Notes: generated by a model not told the origin, from the letters alone. A stretch of 55,737 nucleotides of DNA from Salinispora pacifica CNR114 (GCF_000514775.1 NZ_AZWO01000034.1:1-55737), one strand, 5' to 3'; shown: positions 23,891 to 32,915, counted from the stretch's first letter. Numbers and translations: made by a program.

Positions 23891-23922
23891 CGTCAGTTTT
23901 CGGTCAGCGCAGTTTGTCAGAT
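23891..23922 (+). promoter_or_regulatory. SARP-type direct repeats before the azoxy operon
   Basis: CGTCAGT (23891-23897) and GGTCAGC (23902-23908) have 11-base period; a third GTCAGAT occurs at 23916, off the period by two or three bases. The -10 region is not obvious (candidates in CAGATTGAAA). The VlmH-like start lies about 75 bases downstream. Confidence 0.6.
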
Positions 23923-23982
23923 TGAAAACGGGCTCGAAACACGTGGCTGGACGGTGCCTTTCGACATCAGGGAGTGTTACAG

Positions 23983-25122
23983 ATGCGTTCTCTCACGGTG
24001 GCACGGGAAGTGTGCGAGCGGTTCCATCCCGGGTTGCTCGCGGCGTTGGAGCGGATGCCGCTGCACGAGCGCGAGGCTGAAGGCAGTCGCGTCGTCGAGG
24101 TGTTCCGTGCGCACGGCGGTCCGGGGCTGCTGGTGCCCCGGCAGCACGGTGGATCAGCCGCGGATCCCCTGGACGCGGTACGCGTACAGCGGGCGGTGTC
24201 GGCGTTGTCGCCGTCGCTCGGCGTGGGCCTGGCCATGCATCACTTCACCGTCGCCATGTTGTTCGCGCTCGCCGAGACTGCCGGGCGGCTGACTGACGCG
24301 CAGCTGAAGGTGCTTTCGGGTATCGCCAGCGACGGACTGCTACTCGCCTCCGGCTGGGCGGAGGGACGTACCGATCAGAACATCCTGCTGCCGTCTGTCG
24401 TGGCGCGGCCGACCGACGGCGGCTATCTGGTCAACGGCAGCAAGAAGCCGTGCAGCCTGTCGGCGTCGATGAACATCCTGACCGCCAGCGTTGCGCTCCC
24501 CGGACCGGACGGCCGTAACAACCTGGCCCTGCTGTTGATCCCTGCCGGATCGGCGGGCATCAGCACGACACCGTTCTGGGTCAGCCCGATCCTCGCCGCC
24601 GCGCAGAGCCACGAGGTGCGGCTGGAGAACGTCTTCGTCCCGCAGGAACTGGTCATCCAGAGCACCGCCGAGGACGAGAGCCGGCTCGACGACCTGCAGA
24701 CCGTCGGCTTCACCTGGTTCGAGTTGCTGGCCACGTCCATCTATGTCGGTGCGGCTTCGCACCTGGTGGCGCAGCTGGTGGCGACCGGCCGGGGCAGCGT
24801 CTCGGACCGGGTCGGGGTGGCCCGGCGCCTGGAGGCTGCGGTCGACCTGGTGGAAGGCGCCGCCCGGGCGATGAACGACGGGGTCACCGGCGACGAGGCG
24901 GTGGCGTCCGTACTCGTGGCCCGGTACGCGGTGCAGGATCTGCTCGCCGTCGCGGTCAACGACGCCGCCGAACTGTTAGGCGGGTTGACCTTCATGCGCA
25001 CCTTCGACGTCGCGTACCTGATATCTGCCGTGCGGGCCCTGGCGTTCCACCCACCGTCGCGCACCAGCACCGTCGAGGCGCTCGGTGACTACTTCGCCGG
25101 CGCTCCGCTCAATCTGTCGTAA
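23983..25122 (+). CDS. Flavin-dependent amine N-hydroxylase, VlmH-like (acyl-CoA dehydrogenase fold)
   Basis: This 379-residue protein has the acyl-CoA dehydrogenase fold. Recognisable segments are LLVPRQHGGSAADPLDAVRV near residue 50, ASGWAEGR and GYLVNGSKKPCSLSASMNILTA in the middle beta domain, and a helical C-terminal half. VlmH, the isobutylamine N-hydroxylase of valanimycin, belongs to this superfamily and takes reduced flavin from a partner reductase. Here a reductase gene lies two genes downstream, supporting an oxygenase rather than a dehydrogenase. ATG 23983 has AGGGAG eight bases before it. The expected reaction is primary amine to hydroxylamine. An ordinary acyl-CoA dehydrogenase is the alternative but does not fit the neighbours. 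Confidence 0.8.
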   Translation: MRSLTVAREVCERFHPGLLAALERMPLHEREAEGSRVVEVFRAHGGPGLLVPRQHGGSAADPLDAVRVQRAVSALSPSLGVGLAMHHFTVAMLFALAETAGRLTDAQLKVLSGIASDGLLLASGWAEGRTDQNILLPSVVARPTDGGYLVNGSKKPCSLSASMNILTASVALPGPDGRNNLALLLIPAGSAGISTTPFWVSPILAAAQSHEVRLENVFVPQELVIQSTAEDESRLDDLQTVGFTWFELLATSIYVGAASHLVAQLVATGRGSVSDRVGVARRLEAAVDLVEGAARAMNDGVTGDEAVASVLVARYAVQDLLAVAVNDAAELLGGLTFMRTFDVAYLISAVRALAFHPPSRTSTVEALGDYFAGAPLNLS

Positions 25123-25147
25123 CCGCCGATCGCGAGGGAGGACCACC

Positions 25148-25660
25148 ATGGACCAGAAGAATCCGTACGAGTCGCCGCTGACGTTCCGTCTACACCGTGC
25201 CGAATACCTGGTGGGCTTCGCGATCTCGATCGTGCTGATCCTCGTCCACTTCGACGAGATTCGTTGGATCCCCTTCATTGCCTTGTTCGCGATCATCGAC
25301 CTGGTGGGCTACATCCCCGGGGCCATCGCGTTCCGCCGCAGCCCGGACGGGCGGATCTCGAAGGTCTACTACGTGCTGTACAACACTATGCACAGCCTGA
25401 TCACCCAGACCGCCCTGGTCGGTCTGTGGCTGTGGCTGATCGGCCCGGAGTGGGCCCTGTTGGCGATTCCGTTCCACATTTTCGGCGACCGCGGGGTGTT
25501 CGGTAACTTCCTTAAGCCGTTCGGCCGGCCCTTCGAGCCTGTCCCCAACGCCGCGTACGACCGGATCGTCGCGATGCTGCGGGCCCGCTCGGCCGGGACC
25601 AGCCGGGTGCCCGCCCCCGAGGAGCCGGTTTCGGTCGGCAGTGTCGGGGCGGCGCGGTGA
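25148..25660 (+). CDS. Small integral membrane protein, VlmO-like
   Basis: This 170-residue protein has about four membrane helices (YLVGFAISIVLILVH; WIPFIALFAIIDLVGYIPGAIAF; a TALVGLWLWLIG helix; a WALLAIPFHIFG helix) with several His and Asp residues near membrane borders (HSLITQ, PFHIFGDRG). ATG 25148 has GAGGGAGG upstream. Its stop overlaps the flavin reductase start (GTGA). In valanimycin-type clusters a small membrane protein, VlmO, accompanies VlmH, VlmR and VlmB and is implicated in the N-N bond steps. Assignment rests on size, topology and neighbours, not on a remembered alignment. Confidence 0.75.
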   Translation: MDQKNPYESPLTFRLHRAEYLVGFAISIVLILVHFDEIRWIPFIALFAIIDLVGYIPGAIAFRRSPDGRISKVYYVLYNTMHSLITQTALVGLWLWLIGPEWALLAIPFHIFGDRGVFGNFLKPFGRPFEPVPNAAYDRIVAMLRARSAGTSRVPAPEEPVSVGSVGAAR

Positions 25661-26217
25661 CCGACCAGGTACGGGAGCGCGGTGCCGTCGCCGGCGGGGA
25701 GGTGGTCGATCTCGGGTCGCCGGCCCGCTCCGCGCTGCGCCGGTTGGCCTCGGGGGTGACGGTGCTGACGGTCCACCAGGACGGCGCCGCGCACGGCGCG
25801 ACGGTCAGCGCGATCGTCGCCGTCTCCCGCGATCCGCTGGTGCTCGGTGTCGCGCTGCGCGTCTCGTCGACGTTCACTGCCCTGACCGAGAAGGCTGGCG
25901 CCTTCTGCGTCAATGTGCTGGGCCGATACCAGATGGACCTGGCCACCCACTTCGCCGATCCGTTGCGGCCCACCGGCGACGCCCAGTTCCACAACCTGAC
26001 CTGGCATCCGGATCCGCACACCGGGGCGCCGCTGATCGACGGGTGTCTGTCCCACCTGTCCTGCCGCGTCCGTGAACTGCACCCGGTGGGTGACCACGAT
26101 TTGATCTTCGCAGATGTCGTGGAGGGCCGGCACCACCGGGGCGAGCCGCTGCTGTCGTACGCCGGCCGCCTGTACCCCCACGTCTCCATGCCCCTGCCCC
26201 CGAGTCAACAGAGCTGA
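25657..26217 (+). CDS. Flavin reductase, VlmR-like
   Basis: This 186-residue protein has the flavin-reductase-like split-barrel fold: SALRRLASGVTVLTVHQDG, HGATVSAIVAVSRDPLVLGVALR, and GAFCVNVLG. It should use NAD(P)H to make free reduced flavin for the VlmH-like hydroxylase and perhaps the luciferase-like monooxygenase. GTG 25657 overlaps the stop of the membrane protein, so translation is coupled. The length is standard for the family. Confidence 0.92.
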   Translation: MTDQVRERGAVAGGEVVDLGSPARSALRRLASGVTVLTVHQDGAAHGATVSAIVAVSRDPLVLGVALRVSSTFTALTEKAGAFCVNVLGRYQMDLATHFADPLRPTGDAQFHNLTWHPDPHTGAPLIDGCLSHLSCRVRELHPVGDHDLIFADVVEGRHHRGEPLLSYAGRLYPHVSMPLPPSQQS

Positions 26218-26236
26218 CCAAGAGGAGCTGATCACT

Positions 26237-27226
26237 ATGACCGATGTGGTTGCCACCGAAGCGGACTTCGACCACGCGCCCGGCCTGCTGGACGGTGCCG
26301 CCAACCTGGCCCTGACCGTGGAGCAGTGTGACGTCGGCTACTGGTTCCGGGAGGTGGCCCAGGGAACCCTGCGCGGTCGGCCTCTCGGCTACTCCGGCGA
26401 ACTGGTCACCCCCGACTACATGCGCGAGCCCGGCCCGCTCAACGAGGCGCTTCGCCTGGAGCTGGCGTACCGCGCGCTGGATGAGGAGGCCGCGACCCGG
26501 GTTCTGGCCTACTACGTAACGACCGCCCCCGACATTCCCGAACTCGAGTTCTTCAGCACCCAGCTGCTGGACGAGGCCCGCCACCATATGATCTTCAGGA
26601 ATCACCTGCTCAACGTGGGTGTGCCCAAAGGCGAGCTGATGGACTTCGTGCGCCGTGCCGGCGCGGAATACCAGCGCCGGGTGCTGCGACCGGTGCAGGA
26701 CTTCGCGATCACGCTCGTGCGGGACGAGGGGGACTTCGTCGGCGCGGTCATCGCCTTCGCGGTCATCATCGAGGGGATCCTGGCAGCCTCCACCGAACTC
26801 AGCGAACGCAAGTGGGGGGTGCTGGACCCGGTCGCGGGGGAGATCGCCCGGGGTGCCTCCATCGACGAGATTCGTCACCTGACGGTCGGCAGCTCGTACG
26901 TACGGGACCACCTGATCAAGCACCCGGAGGATCGGGGGCACGTGCTCGAGGTGCTGCGCCGAGGCCGACAACTGTGGGATCAGCTGGAGGACGAGGAGTT
27001 CGTCATGCACCGGGAGCGGCTGTTCCAGGAGGGTATGCAGCCGCATGCCGAGGCGTTGCGCGACTACGAGATCTTCCCGGGACGCCGGCTGATCGACACC
27101 ACACCGCAGGAGCGTTGGGACCTGGCGGCGCAGTGGAACGACGATCTGGCCGACGCCCGGCTGAGGTTCATGGGCCTGCCGGAGGCGATCGATCTGCTGC
27201 GGGCCAGGGCTGCCCGGATCATGTGA
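26237..27226 (+). CDS. Diiron (ferritin-like) oxygenase, VlmB-like
   Basis: This 329-residue all-helical protein has two iron-ligand motifs, DEARHH (about residue 115) and DEIRHL (about 214), with additional Glu residues on the preceding helices (PELEFFSTQLL; VIIEGILAAS). This E...ExxH twice-repeated pattern is that of ribonucleotide-reductase-R2-like diiron oxygenases. VlmB of valanimycin, implicated with VlmO in forming or oxidising the N-N unit, is encoded next to VlmH/VlmR just as here. ATG 26237 has AGAGGAG upstream. It ends the azoxy operon; the next gene is 281 bases away. AurF-type N-oxygenation is the alternative chemistry. Confidence 0.85.
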   Translation: MTDVVATEADFDHAPGLLDGAANLALTVEQCDVGYWFREVAQGTLRGRPLGYSGELVTPDYMREPGPLNEALRLELAYRALDEEAATRVLAYYVTTAPDIPELEFFSTQLLDEARHHMIFRNHLLNVGVPKGELMDFVRRAGAEYQRRVLRPVQDFAITLVRDEGDFVGAVIAFAVIIEGILAASTELSERKWGVLDPVAGEIARGASIDEIRHLTVGSSYVRDHLIKHPEDRGHVLEVLRRGRQLWDQLEDEEFVMHRERLFQEGMQPHAEALRDYEIFPGRRLIDTTPQERWDLAAQWNDDLADARLRFMGLPEAIDLLRARAARIM

Positions 27227-27253
27227 GGGGCGACCGAGCGGTCGACGCGGCCA

Positions 27254-27460
27254 GTGATGGGCGACCGGGGTTCGTACCTGCGCAGCGTGTCCCGGAACGG
27301 CGCAAGGCCAAACCGGGTACACATTGCTATGCTGACTGTAGATCTTGATAAAGAGGTCAAGCGCATCCGCGATCTGGGCGCGACCGAAACCGCCGATCTC
27401 CGGTCCGACGGTTGGGCCATGCTGACCGCCCCTGGAGGCAGCCAATTCTGCGCCAAGTGA
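27254..27460 (+). pseudogene. C-terminal remnant of a glyoxalase/VOC-family protein
   Basis: The frame encodes VHIAMLTVDLDKEVKRIRDLGATETADL and ends TAPGGSQFCAK, which is the last beta-alpha-beta unit of a vicinal-oxygen-chelate protein. The first two thirds of the fold are missing, and the upstream residues to 27254 look random. It is a decayed gene between the azoxy operon and the DNA-repair fusion. Confidence 0.55.
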
Positions 27461-27507
27461 AATGTCGCGAGCGCGTTCTGCTTTCCGGTACGGAAGTGAG
27501 GAGCCAC

Positions 27508-28812
27508 ATGGGTGCCGACATGGGCTTCGCGATGTTCGATACGGCGATCGGTCGGTGCGCGATCGCGTGGTGCGGCGATCGCGTCGTGGGCACCCAACTC
27601 CCCGAGACGAACAGCGCCAAGACCCGACAGCGGATGCAGACCCGGTTTCCCCGCACGCGGGAGGGCAATCCGCCGGCCGACATCGCCCGGGTGGTGCACG
27701 ACCTGGTGGCCCTGCTGTCCGGGCAACCGAGCGACCTCGGCGCCGTTCCGCTGGACCTCGACGGGCTGCCACCGTTCCGCCGCCGGGTCTACGAGGCTGC
27801 GCGACGGATCCCGGCCGGCGGCACCGTGACCTACGGGGCGCTTGCCCGCACCATCGGCGCGCCCGGCTCCGCCCGTTCCGTGGGGCACGCGCTGGGGCGC
27901 AACCCGTTCCCCCTCATCGTCCCGTGTCACCGGGTCGTCGCCGCCAACGGCCGGCCCGGCGGCTTCACGGCGGCGGGTGGCGTGGACATCAAACTGCGAC
28001 TCCTGGACATCGAGAACGCCGCGCCCACCAACGCTGCGCCGGCCAGGACCACCTCCGCGAGGAGCGCGCCGGACAAGACGCGGTCGAAGAAGAGAGCGTC
28101 GGCCACGACCGCGTCGGCGGCCGGCGGCGCCGCGATCCCGCTGGCCGGCGCGGAGACACCCCCGGGCCGGCTCGGGTTCGACCCGGCGGCTGCGGTCGCG
28201 TGCCTGCGCCGCGCGGACCAGGTCCTCGCCGCGCAGATGCCCCGGCTGGGGCCCTTCGACCTGCCGGTACGGCCGACCTTCTCGGTGTTCGACATGCTTG
28301 CCGAGGCGATCGTCCACCAGCAGTTGAGCACCCGGGCTGCAGCGACCATCTTTGGCCGGCTGCGCGCGCTCGGCGCGGGGGCCGACGGCCGGCCCACCCC
28401 GGCCCGGATCCTTCGTGCCAGCGAGGACGAGTTGCGGGCGGTCGGGCTGTCCCGGGCCAAGGTCCTCGCCCTGCACGACCTCGCCAACCGTGCCGACCGC
28501 GGAGCCCTACCCGGGCTCGAAGAGCTGGCCGGGATGGACGACGACAGCATCGTCGCCCGGCTGACGGAGGTACGCGGCATCGGGCGGTGGTCGGCGGAGA
28601 TGTTCCTGATCTTCCGGCTTGGCCGCCCCGACGTCCTGCCGCTGGCCGACCAGGGTCTGCGGCGGGGCGTCGGGCTGCTCTACGGGATAACTCCGATCCC
28701 CACCCCGGAGCAGGTAGCGGATCTGGGGGAACGGTGGCGGCCGTACCGGACAGTGGCCAGCTGGTACCTGTGGCGGGTGGTCGAACTGGAGCGGAACCCG
28801 GTAGTCGGATGA
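27508..28812 (+). CDS. Fusion of O6-alkylguanine-DNA methyltransferase and AlkA-type DNA glycosylase
   Basis: This 434-residue protein has two repair domains. Residues 1-170 form an Ogt/MGMT-type methyltransferase with the acceptor Cys at about 140 in VPCHRVV and the Arg-finger region TVTYGALARTIG. A linker rich in Ala, Lys and Thr (about 171-215) follows. Residues 216-434 form an AlkA-like helix-hairpin-helix glycosylase (EVRGIGRWSAEMFLIF hairpin; catalytic Asp in PLADQGLRRG). Both active sites look intact. Together they would reverse O6-alkylguanine and excise N-alkylpurines. Azoxy compounds commonly decay to alkylating diazonium species, so placement next to the azoxy operon suggests self-resistance. 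ATG 27508 has GAGGAG before it. Ada-AlkA fusions are known; this lacks the Ada N-terminal Zn domain. Confidence 0.93.
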   Translation: MGADMGFAMFDTAIGRCAIAWCGDRVVGTQLPETNSAKTRQRMQTRFPRTREGNPPADIARVVHDLVALLSGQPSDLGAVPLDLDGLPPFRRRVYEAARRIPAGGTVTYGALARTIGAPGSARSVGHALGRNPFPLIVPCHRVVAANGRPGGFTAAGGVDIKLRLLDIENAAPTNAAPARTTSARSAPDKTRSKKRASATTASAAGGAAIPLAGAETPPGRLGFDPAAAVACLRRADQVLAAQMPRLGPFDLPVRPTFSVFDMLAEAIVHQQLSTRAAATIFGRLRALGAGADGRPTPARILRASEDELRAVGLSRAKVLALHDLANRADRGALPGLEELAGMDDDSIVARLTEVRGIGRWSAEMFLIFRLGRPDVLPLADQGLRRGVGLLYGITPIPTPEQVADLGERWRPYRTVASWYLWRVVELERNPVVG

Positions 28813-28867
28813 GCCGCACCGGGCCCCTACGGAAGCCGCCGTTTGAGATTTTGCTGGTGAACCGGGG

Positions 28868-30293
28868 TGGATGCGGGGCGGCCACCGCGTGATCGTCTAT
28901 GCGTTGTGGACACAAAATCAGATCTGGCGGTGGCCGCGTGCCACAGCGTAGCTGTTGGTCGGTGGGAACGGGTGTTGGCCGAGGTGCTCGGCTGCTTCGC
29001 GGGCCGGTTCGGTCGGGTGGAGCCGCGGCGGGCGGCGGGACAGTTCGTGACGGGGCTGCTGTCCGACGTTGAGGTCAAGACGTGTTGGCAGTTGGCGGAG
29101 CGAGCGGGACACGCTCGGCCGGATGCGATGCAGCGGTTGTTGTATCGGGCGGTGTGGGATGCCGACGCCGTGCGTGACGACCTGCGGCAGTTGATCGTCG
29201 ACCGGTTCGGCGGCCCGGACGCGGTCCTGGTCGTTGACGAGACCGGTGACCTGAAGAAGGGTGTGCACACGGTCGGGGTGCAGCGACAGTACAGCGGTAC
29301 GGCGGGGCGGATCGAGAACAGCCAGGTCGGGGTGTTCCTGGGCTACGCCGGCGCCGATGGGCACACCCTGATCGACCGGCGAGTGTATCTGCCGGCGTCG
29401 TGGACCGACGACCGGGACCGCTGCGCAGCTGCCGGCGTGCCCGAGGACATCGAGTTCGCGACCAAGCCGGAGTTGGCCGGCGAGATGATCACCGCGGCGC
29501 TGAAGGCGGGGTGCCGGCCGGGTGGGGGGCCGCGGACGAGGCTTACGGCAACAGCAGTGTCTTCCGCGCTGGCCTGCGTGAACACGCACTCGGTTACGTC
29601 CTTGCGGTCTCGTGCAGCCACGTGGTGCCCATCGACGGCGGCAAGACCGGCCTGCGCGTCGACCGGATCGCCGCTGATCTGCCGAACTCGGCGTGGCATC
29701 GCCGCAGCGCGGGCGCCGGGTCCAAAGACCCACGCTTCTACCACTGGGCCTGGCTCGATGACGTGTGCACCGACGCCGACCCCGACGACGGCGGCCAGCA
29801 CAGCCTCCTGATCAGGAAGAACACCACCACCGGTGAACTGGCCTTCTACCGCTGCTGGACCCCGAAACCCGCCACCCTCACCCAACTCGTGCGGGTCGCG
29901 GGCATCCGCTGGAGCATCGAGGAAAGCTTCCAGAGCGCCAAGAGCCAGGTCGGTCTGGACCAGCACCAGGTCCGCCGCTGGGACTCCTGGCACCGGTTCA
30001 CCACCCTCACCCTGGCCGCCCTCGCCGTCCTGACGATCTGCGCAGCCGACGCAGCCGACGCAACCGACGCCGTCGACCAGGGCCACACCGATACCGGCCT
30101 GATCACACTCACGGTCAACGAGATCCGCCGCCTGATCAACGCCTGTATTATCCGCCCGATCAATGACCTCACCCACCGTTTGCACTGGTCAGGCTGGCGA
30201 CGACGACATCAAGCACGAGCCAGACGAGCCCACTACACACGCCGCCTCAACCTCGAACCCAGCCATGATCCCGAACGGCGACAGCCGTACTAG
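28868..30293 (+). mobile_element. IS701-family element with frameshifted transposase
   Basis: The copy runs from about 28868 to 30293. Its leading edge shares the block GGCCACCGCGTGATC with the inverted partial copy near 32680-32700, which marks the element's outer sequence. The transposase gene inside is broken by one frameshift. Its right edge cuts into an ISAs1-type transposase, so this element inserted into an older one. Confidence 0.75.
28906..30293 (+). pseudogene. IS701-family transposase with single frameshift
   Basis: Translation starts at GTG 28906 (DTKSDLAVAACHSV) and continues through VVDETGDLKKGVHTVGVQRQ and IEFATKPELAGEMITAALKAG in one frame. The expected continuation (VPAGWGAADEAYGNSSVFR, then GIRWSIEESFQSAKSQVGLDQ) is in another frame, up to a stop at 30293. 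The break lies at the G run 29508-29511; adding one base restores a protein of about 460 residues. All catalytic regions are otherwise present. I know of no programmed frameshifting in this family, so the gene is probably inactive. Confidence 0.85.
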
Positions 30294-30295
30294 CG

Positions 30296-30997
30296 CAGGT
30301 TCAGGTCGCGGCGAAGTCGAACGAAATCCCGGCGTTCGCCCCGCTGCTGGAGCAGGTCAAGGTCCGGCTGGGCGGCCTGGCGGGCGTGGTCATCGTCGCG
30401 GACGCGCTGCATACGCAGATCGCCCACGCCCGAGCCGTGGCCACTGCCGGCGGGGACCTGTACGTGTCGGTCAAGGCCAACCAGCCGACCTTGTACGCCC
30501 CGCTCAAGCACCTACCCTGGGCCCAGGTGCCGATCGGGGACCAGCACCGCGACACCGGACACGGCCGCCGTGAGACCCGCACCGTCAAGGCGTTGACCCT
30601 CCAGACACCCGGCGGCATCGGCTTTCCCCATGCCCAGCAGGCCGTCCGGATCACCCGCACCCGCATGATCACCGGCAAGCGCACCCGGGAGACGGTCTAT
30701 CTGGTGGCCTCACTGCCCACCCCCCACGCCCAGCCTGCTGACCTGCAGCAATGGGCCCGCCTGGAATGGCACATCGAGAACCGGTTGCACTGGGTCCGCG
30801 ACGTGGCCTTCGGCGAGGACGCCCACCGGGCACGGACCGGCACCGGACCCGCCGTCGCGGCCGTCCTCCGCAACACCGCCACCGGATTCCACCGCGGCAA
30901 CGGCGAGACCAACATCGCCCGAGCAACACGCCGCGCCAACCGCCGCCCCCACGACCTCATCGACGCCGTGACCAGCAGCTACCCCACTACGCAATGA
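30296..30997 (+). pseudogene. ISAs1-family transposase, N-terminus lost
   Basis: The C-terminal half of an ISAs1 transposase is present: SNEIPAFAPLLEQVK, VVIVADALHTQIAHARAV, DLYVSVKANQPTLY, LEWHIENRLHWVRDVAFGEDAHRARTGTGP, ending at 30997. The N-terminal half is replaced by the IS701 copy that ends at 30293. The remainder is in one frame and well conserved, so the disruption is recent. Confidence 0.85.
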
Positions 30998-31160
30998 CCC
31001 TGCCACACCCAGCCCCCAGACCATGGTCAAGAAGCTCCACGAACGCGGGGCTAGCTCAACCCCGTGTGGCGACACGGGACAGCGGGCTTCGGCCCATAAA
31101 GTACGATGAGCGCTCACTTCCCGCACGATCGCTTCGAGGTAAAGCCCCCAAGGAGTCAGA

Positions 31161-32159
31161 TTGTCCAACCTCAAGAAATCACTAGTCTCAGCATTTTTGG
31201 CGGGCACCGTGGCCGCTGGCTTCGCCCTCGCGCCTAGCGCGTCCGCTGTCGCCAGCACGACCACTACGTACAACACTTGGCAGTGGAACGTCGCCGGTAA
31301 CACAATGCACCACGGCTCGACGACCGACGGCATGGTGAGTGGCGCCGTCTCGTCGATCGTCAACCGCAGCGCGGACTTTGTCGCCTTCAATGAGCTGTGC
31401 TGGGGCCAGTACAAGGCGATTCAGGCCGGGCTCAAATCAGCCGGCTGGCCCGTGGACACGACGAACTACTCCCGGTTCGCGACGAGCCGTGGCCCAACGG
31501 CCGGCATCTGCAACGGCAATGAGGACTTCGGCAACGCGATCTTCAGCCGGCAGCCGCTGGGATTCGCGCGCAAGTTCACCCTGCCGTCCGACGGCTCCAA
31601 CGAGCGGCGCACCCTACTCTGCGACAACCTTGTCAGCGCGCCCCGGGTCCGCTTCTGTACCACCCACATCACCACCAGCGGTGCCGCCGGCTCGAACGGG
31701 CTGCCCAACAATGTCAACCAGTTGAACTACGTGCTGGATCAGATGGAGACCTACTACGCTGCCGGTGACACCGTAATCATTGCCGGCGATTTCAACGCCC
31801 AGCCGCACTACGGCCGTCTCAACAATTGGTACTCCACCACCTTGAACACCGTGAACAACGGCGGCAACAAGGGGCACTATCGGGAACTCGACGACAATGA
31901 CAGCGGCAACTGCATTGGCTATGGTGAGTGGACAGCGACCGGCACCCCCGGTGCCACGCCGCCCTGCGCGAGCTCAAAGCCGTTGGCCAAGATCGACCTG
32001 ACGTTCGTGCGGGAGGACAAGATCGTCGGTGGGTACCGCGGTGACTCGCTCAGCATCTCGACCAGCTGTACCGGCATCCCGGCGACCCCCAACTACCCGG
32101 CGGGCTCCTGCTCCGACCACCGGATCACGATCGGCACGGTGACTGTTGTGACGAACTGA
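31161..32159 (+). CDS. Secreted endonuclease/exonuclease/phosphatase-family protein
   Basis: This 332-residue protein begins at TTG 31161 after a strong AAGGAG. A Sec signal peptide is clear: LKKSLVSAFLAGTVAAGFAL ending near SASAVAS. The mature part has the DNase-I/exonuclease III-like fold: a metal-binding Glu in FNELCWGQ, HITTSG, the VIIAGDFNAQP motif, and the terminal DHR (SDHRITIG). It should hydrolyse phosphodiesters outside the cell. Codon use is a little less GC-biased than the cluster genes. It sits alone inside a field of broken IS copies and carries no SARP-type repeat, so it is probably a passenger. Confidence 0.85.
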   Translation: MSNLKKSLVSAFLAGTVAAGFALAPSASAVASTTTTYNTWQWNVAGNTMHHGSTTDGMVSGAVSSIVNRSADFVAFNELCWGQYKAIQAGLKSAGWPVDTTNYSRFATSRGPTAGICNGNEDFGNAIFSRQPLGFARKFTLPSDGSNERRTLLCDNLVSAPRVRFCTTHITTSGAAGSNGLPNNVNQLNYVLDQMETYYAAGDTVIIAGDFNAQPHYGRLNNWYSTTLNTVNNGGNKGHYRELDDNDSGNCIGYGEWTATGTPGATPPCASSKPLAKIDLTFVREDKIVGGYRGDSLSISTSCTGIPATPNYPAGSCSDHRITIGTVTVVTN

Positions 32160-32295
32160 GGGTTCCTATTCGAGATCGCGATGGTTCTGCTGCCCCAGCG
32201 GATCCGATGGCTGCGCGCTCGCGGCTCCGACCAGTGGTAATGAACAAGACCAAGTACCGCGACAACACCTACCGACAGATTCTCCTGACCACCGA

Positions 32296-32673
32296 TGTCT
32301 TGACCGAAACGGGCCGGGCCGACTTCAGGTCACCGGTGTCATCGACGACCAGGACGCCGTCGGGGTCGCCGAGCCGGTCGACGACGACACGGCGTACGTC
32401 GTCGCGGACCGCGTCGGCGTCCCACTTCGCCCGGTACAGCAGCCGTTGCATTCTGTCCGGGAGGGCGTGTCCGGCCTGTTCGGCAAGCTGCCAGCAGGTT
32501 TTGACCTCCAGCCCGGCGAGCAGGCCGGTGACGAAGCCGGCCGCCGCCCGCCGGGGCTCGACCCACGCGAACCGGCTCGCGAACGAGTCGATCACCAGGT
32601 CGCTGATCTGCCGCCATCGGGCAGGCTCTACGCTGTGGCTCTCGGCCACCGCAAGGTCTGAAGTTGTGTCCAC
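32296..32673 (-). pseudogene. Truncated IS701-family transposase, N-terminal part
   Basis: From GTG 32673 the frame encodes DTTSDLAVAESHSVEPARW and continues to VLVVDDTGDLKSARP, which corresponds to the first 120 residues of the transposase at 28906, with many substitutions. The alignment stops near 32320 and the frame ends soon after. It is a related but distinct element, inverted relative to the first. Confidence 0.8.
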
Positions 32674-32750
32674 AACGAACAGATGATCACGCGGTGGCCG
32701 AGCCCTGTTCCCGGGGTCTGCAGCTCAGATCACGAATGGCGGCTGCCGGG

Positions 32751-32915
32751 TTAGGACGACGCACCGGCGTCGTGGGCGCGGCGCATCAACTTCTCCAGTT
32801 CGGCGAGCACCTGGTCGGCCGTGGCACCCGCCGCCCGGTCGTCCGGTGCGGCGGCGCAGGCCCCGAAGCACTCGGCCAGTCGTTCGCTGAGGGCCTCGAT
32901 CTCGGTGTTGGACAC
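32751..32915 (-). CDS. 54-residue protein paired with the VlmA-like gene
   Basis: From GTG 32915, with AGGGAGG at ideal spacing, a 54-residue, mostly helical, acidic protein is encoded (TEIEALSERLAECFGACAAAP; ADQVLAELEKLMRRAHDAG). It begins 34 bases after the VlmA-like stop, so the two form an operon. The size and the strong ribosome site argue for a real gene. I do not recognise the family; it has two Cys in ECFGAC. It could be a small partner or chaperone of the acyltransferase. Confidence 0.65.
   Translation of the reverse strand: MSNTEIEALSERLAECFGACAAAPDDRAAGATADQVLAELEKLMRRAHDAGASS

Noticed and set aside
25910..27772. A 620-residue minus-strand frame over the azoxy operon
   Set aside because: The composition is typical of a shadow frame; the plus strand has coupled genes with ribosome sites and catalytic motifs.
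29505..29515. Programmed frameshifting in the IS701 transposase
   Set aside because: It is a short G run without a slippery heptamer and stimulatory structure that I can see, and the family normally uses a single frame; decay is simpler.
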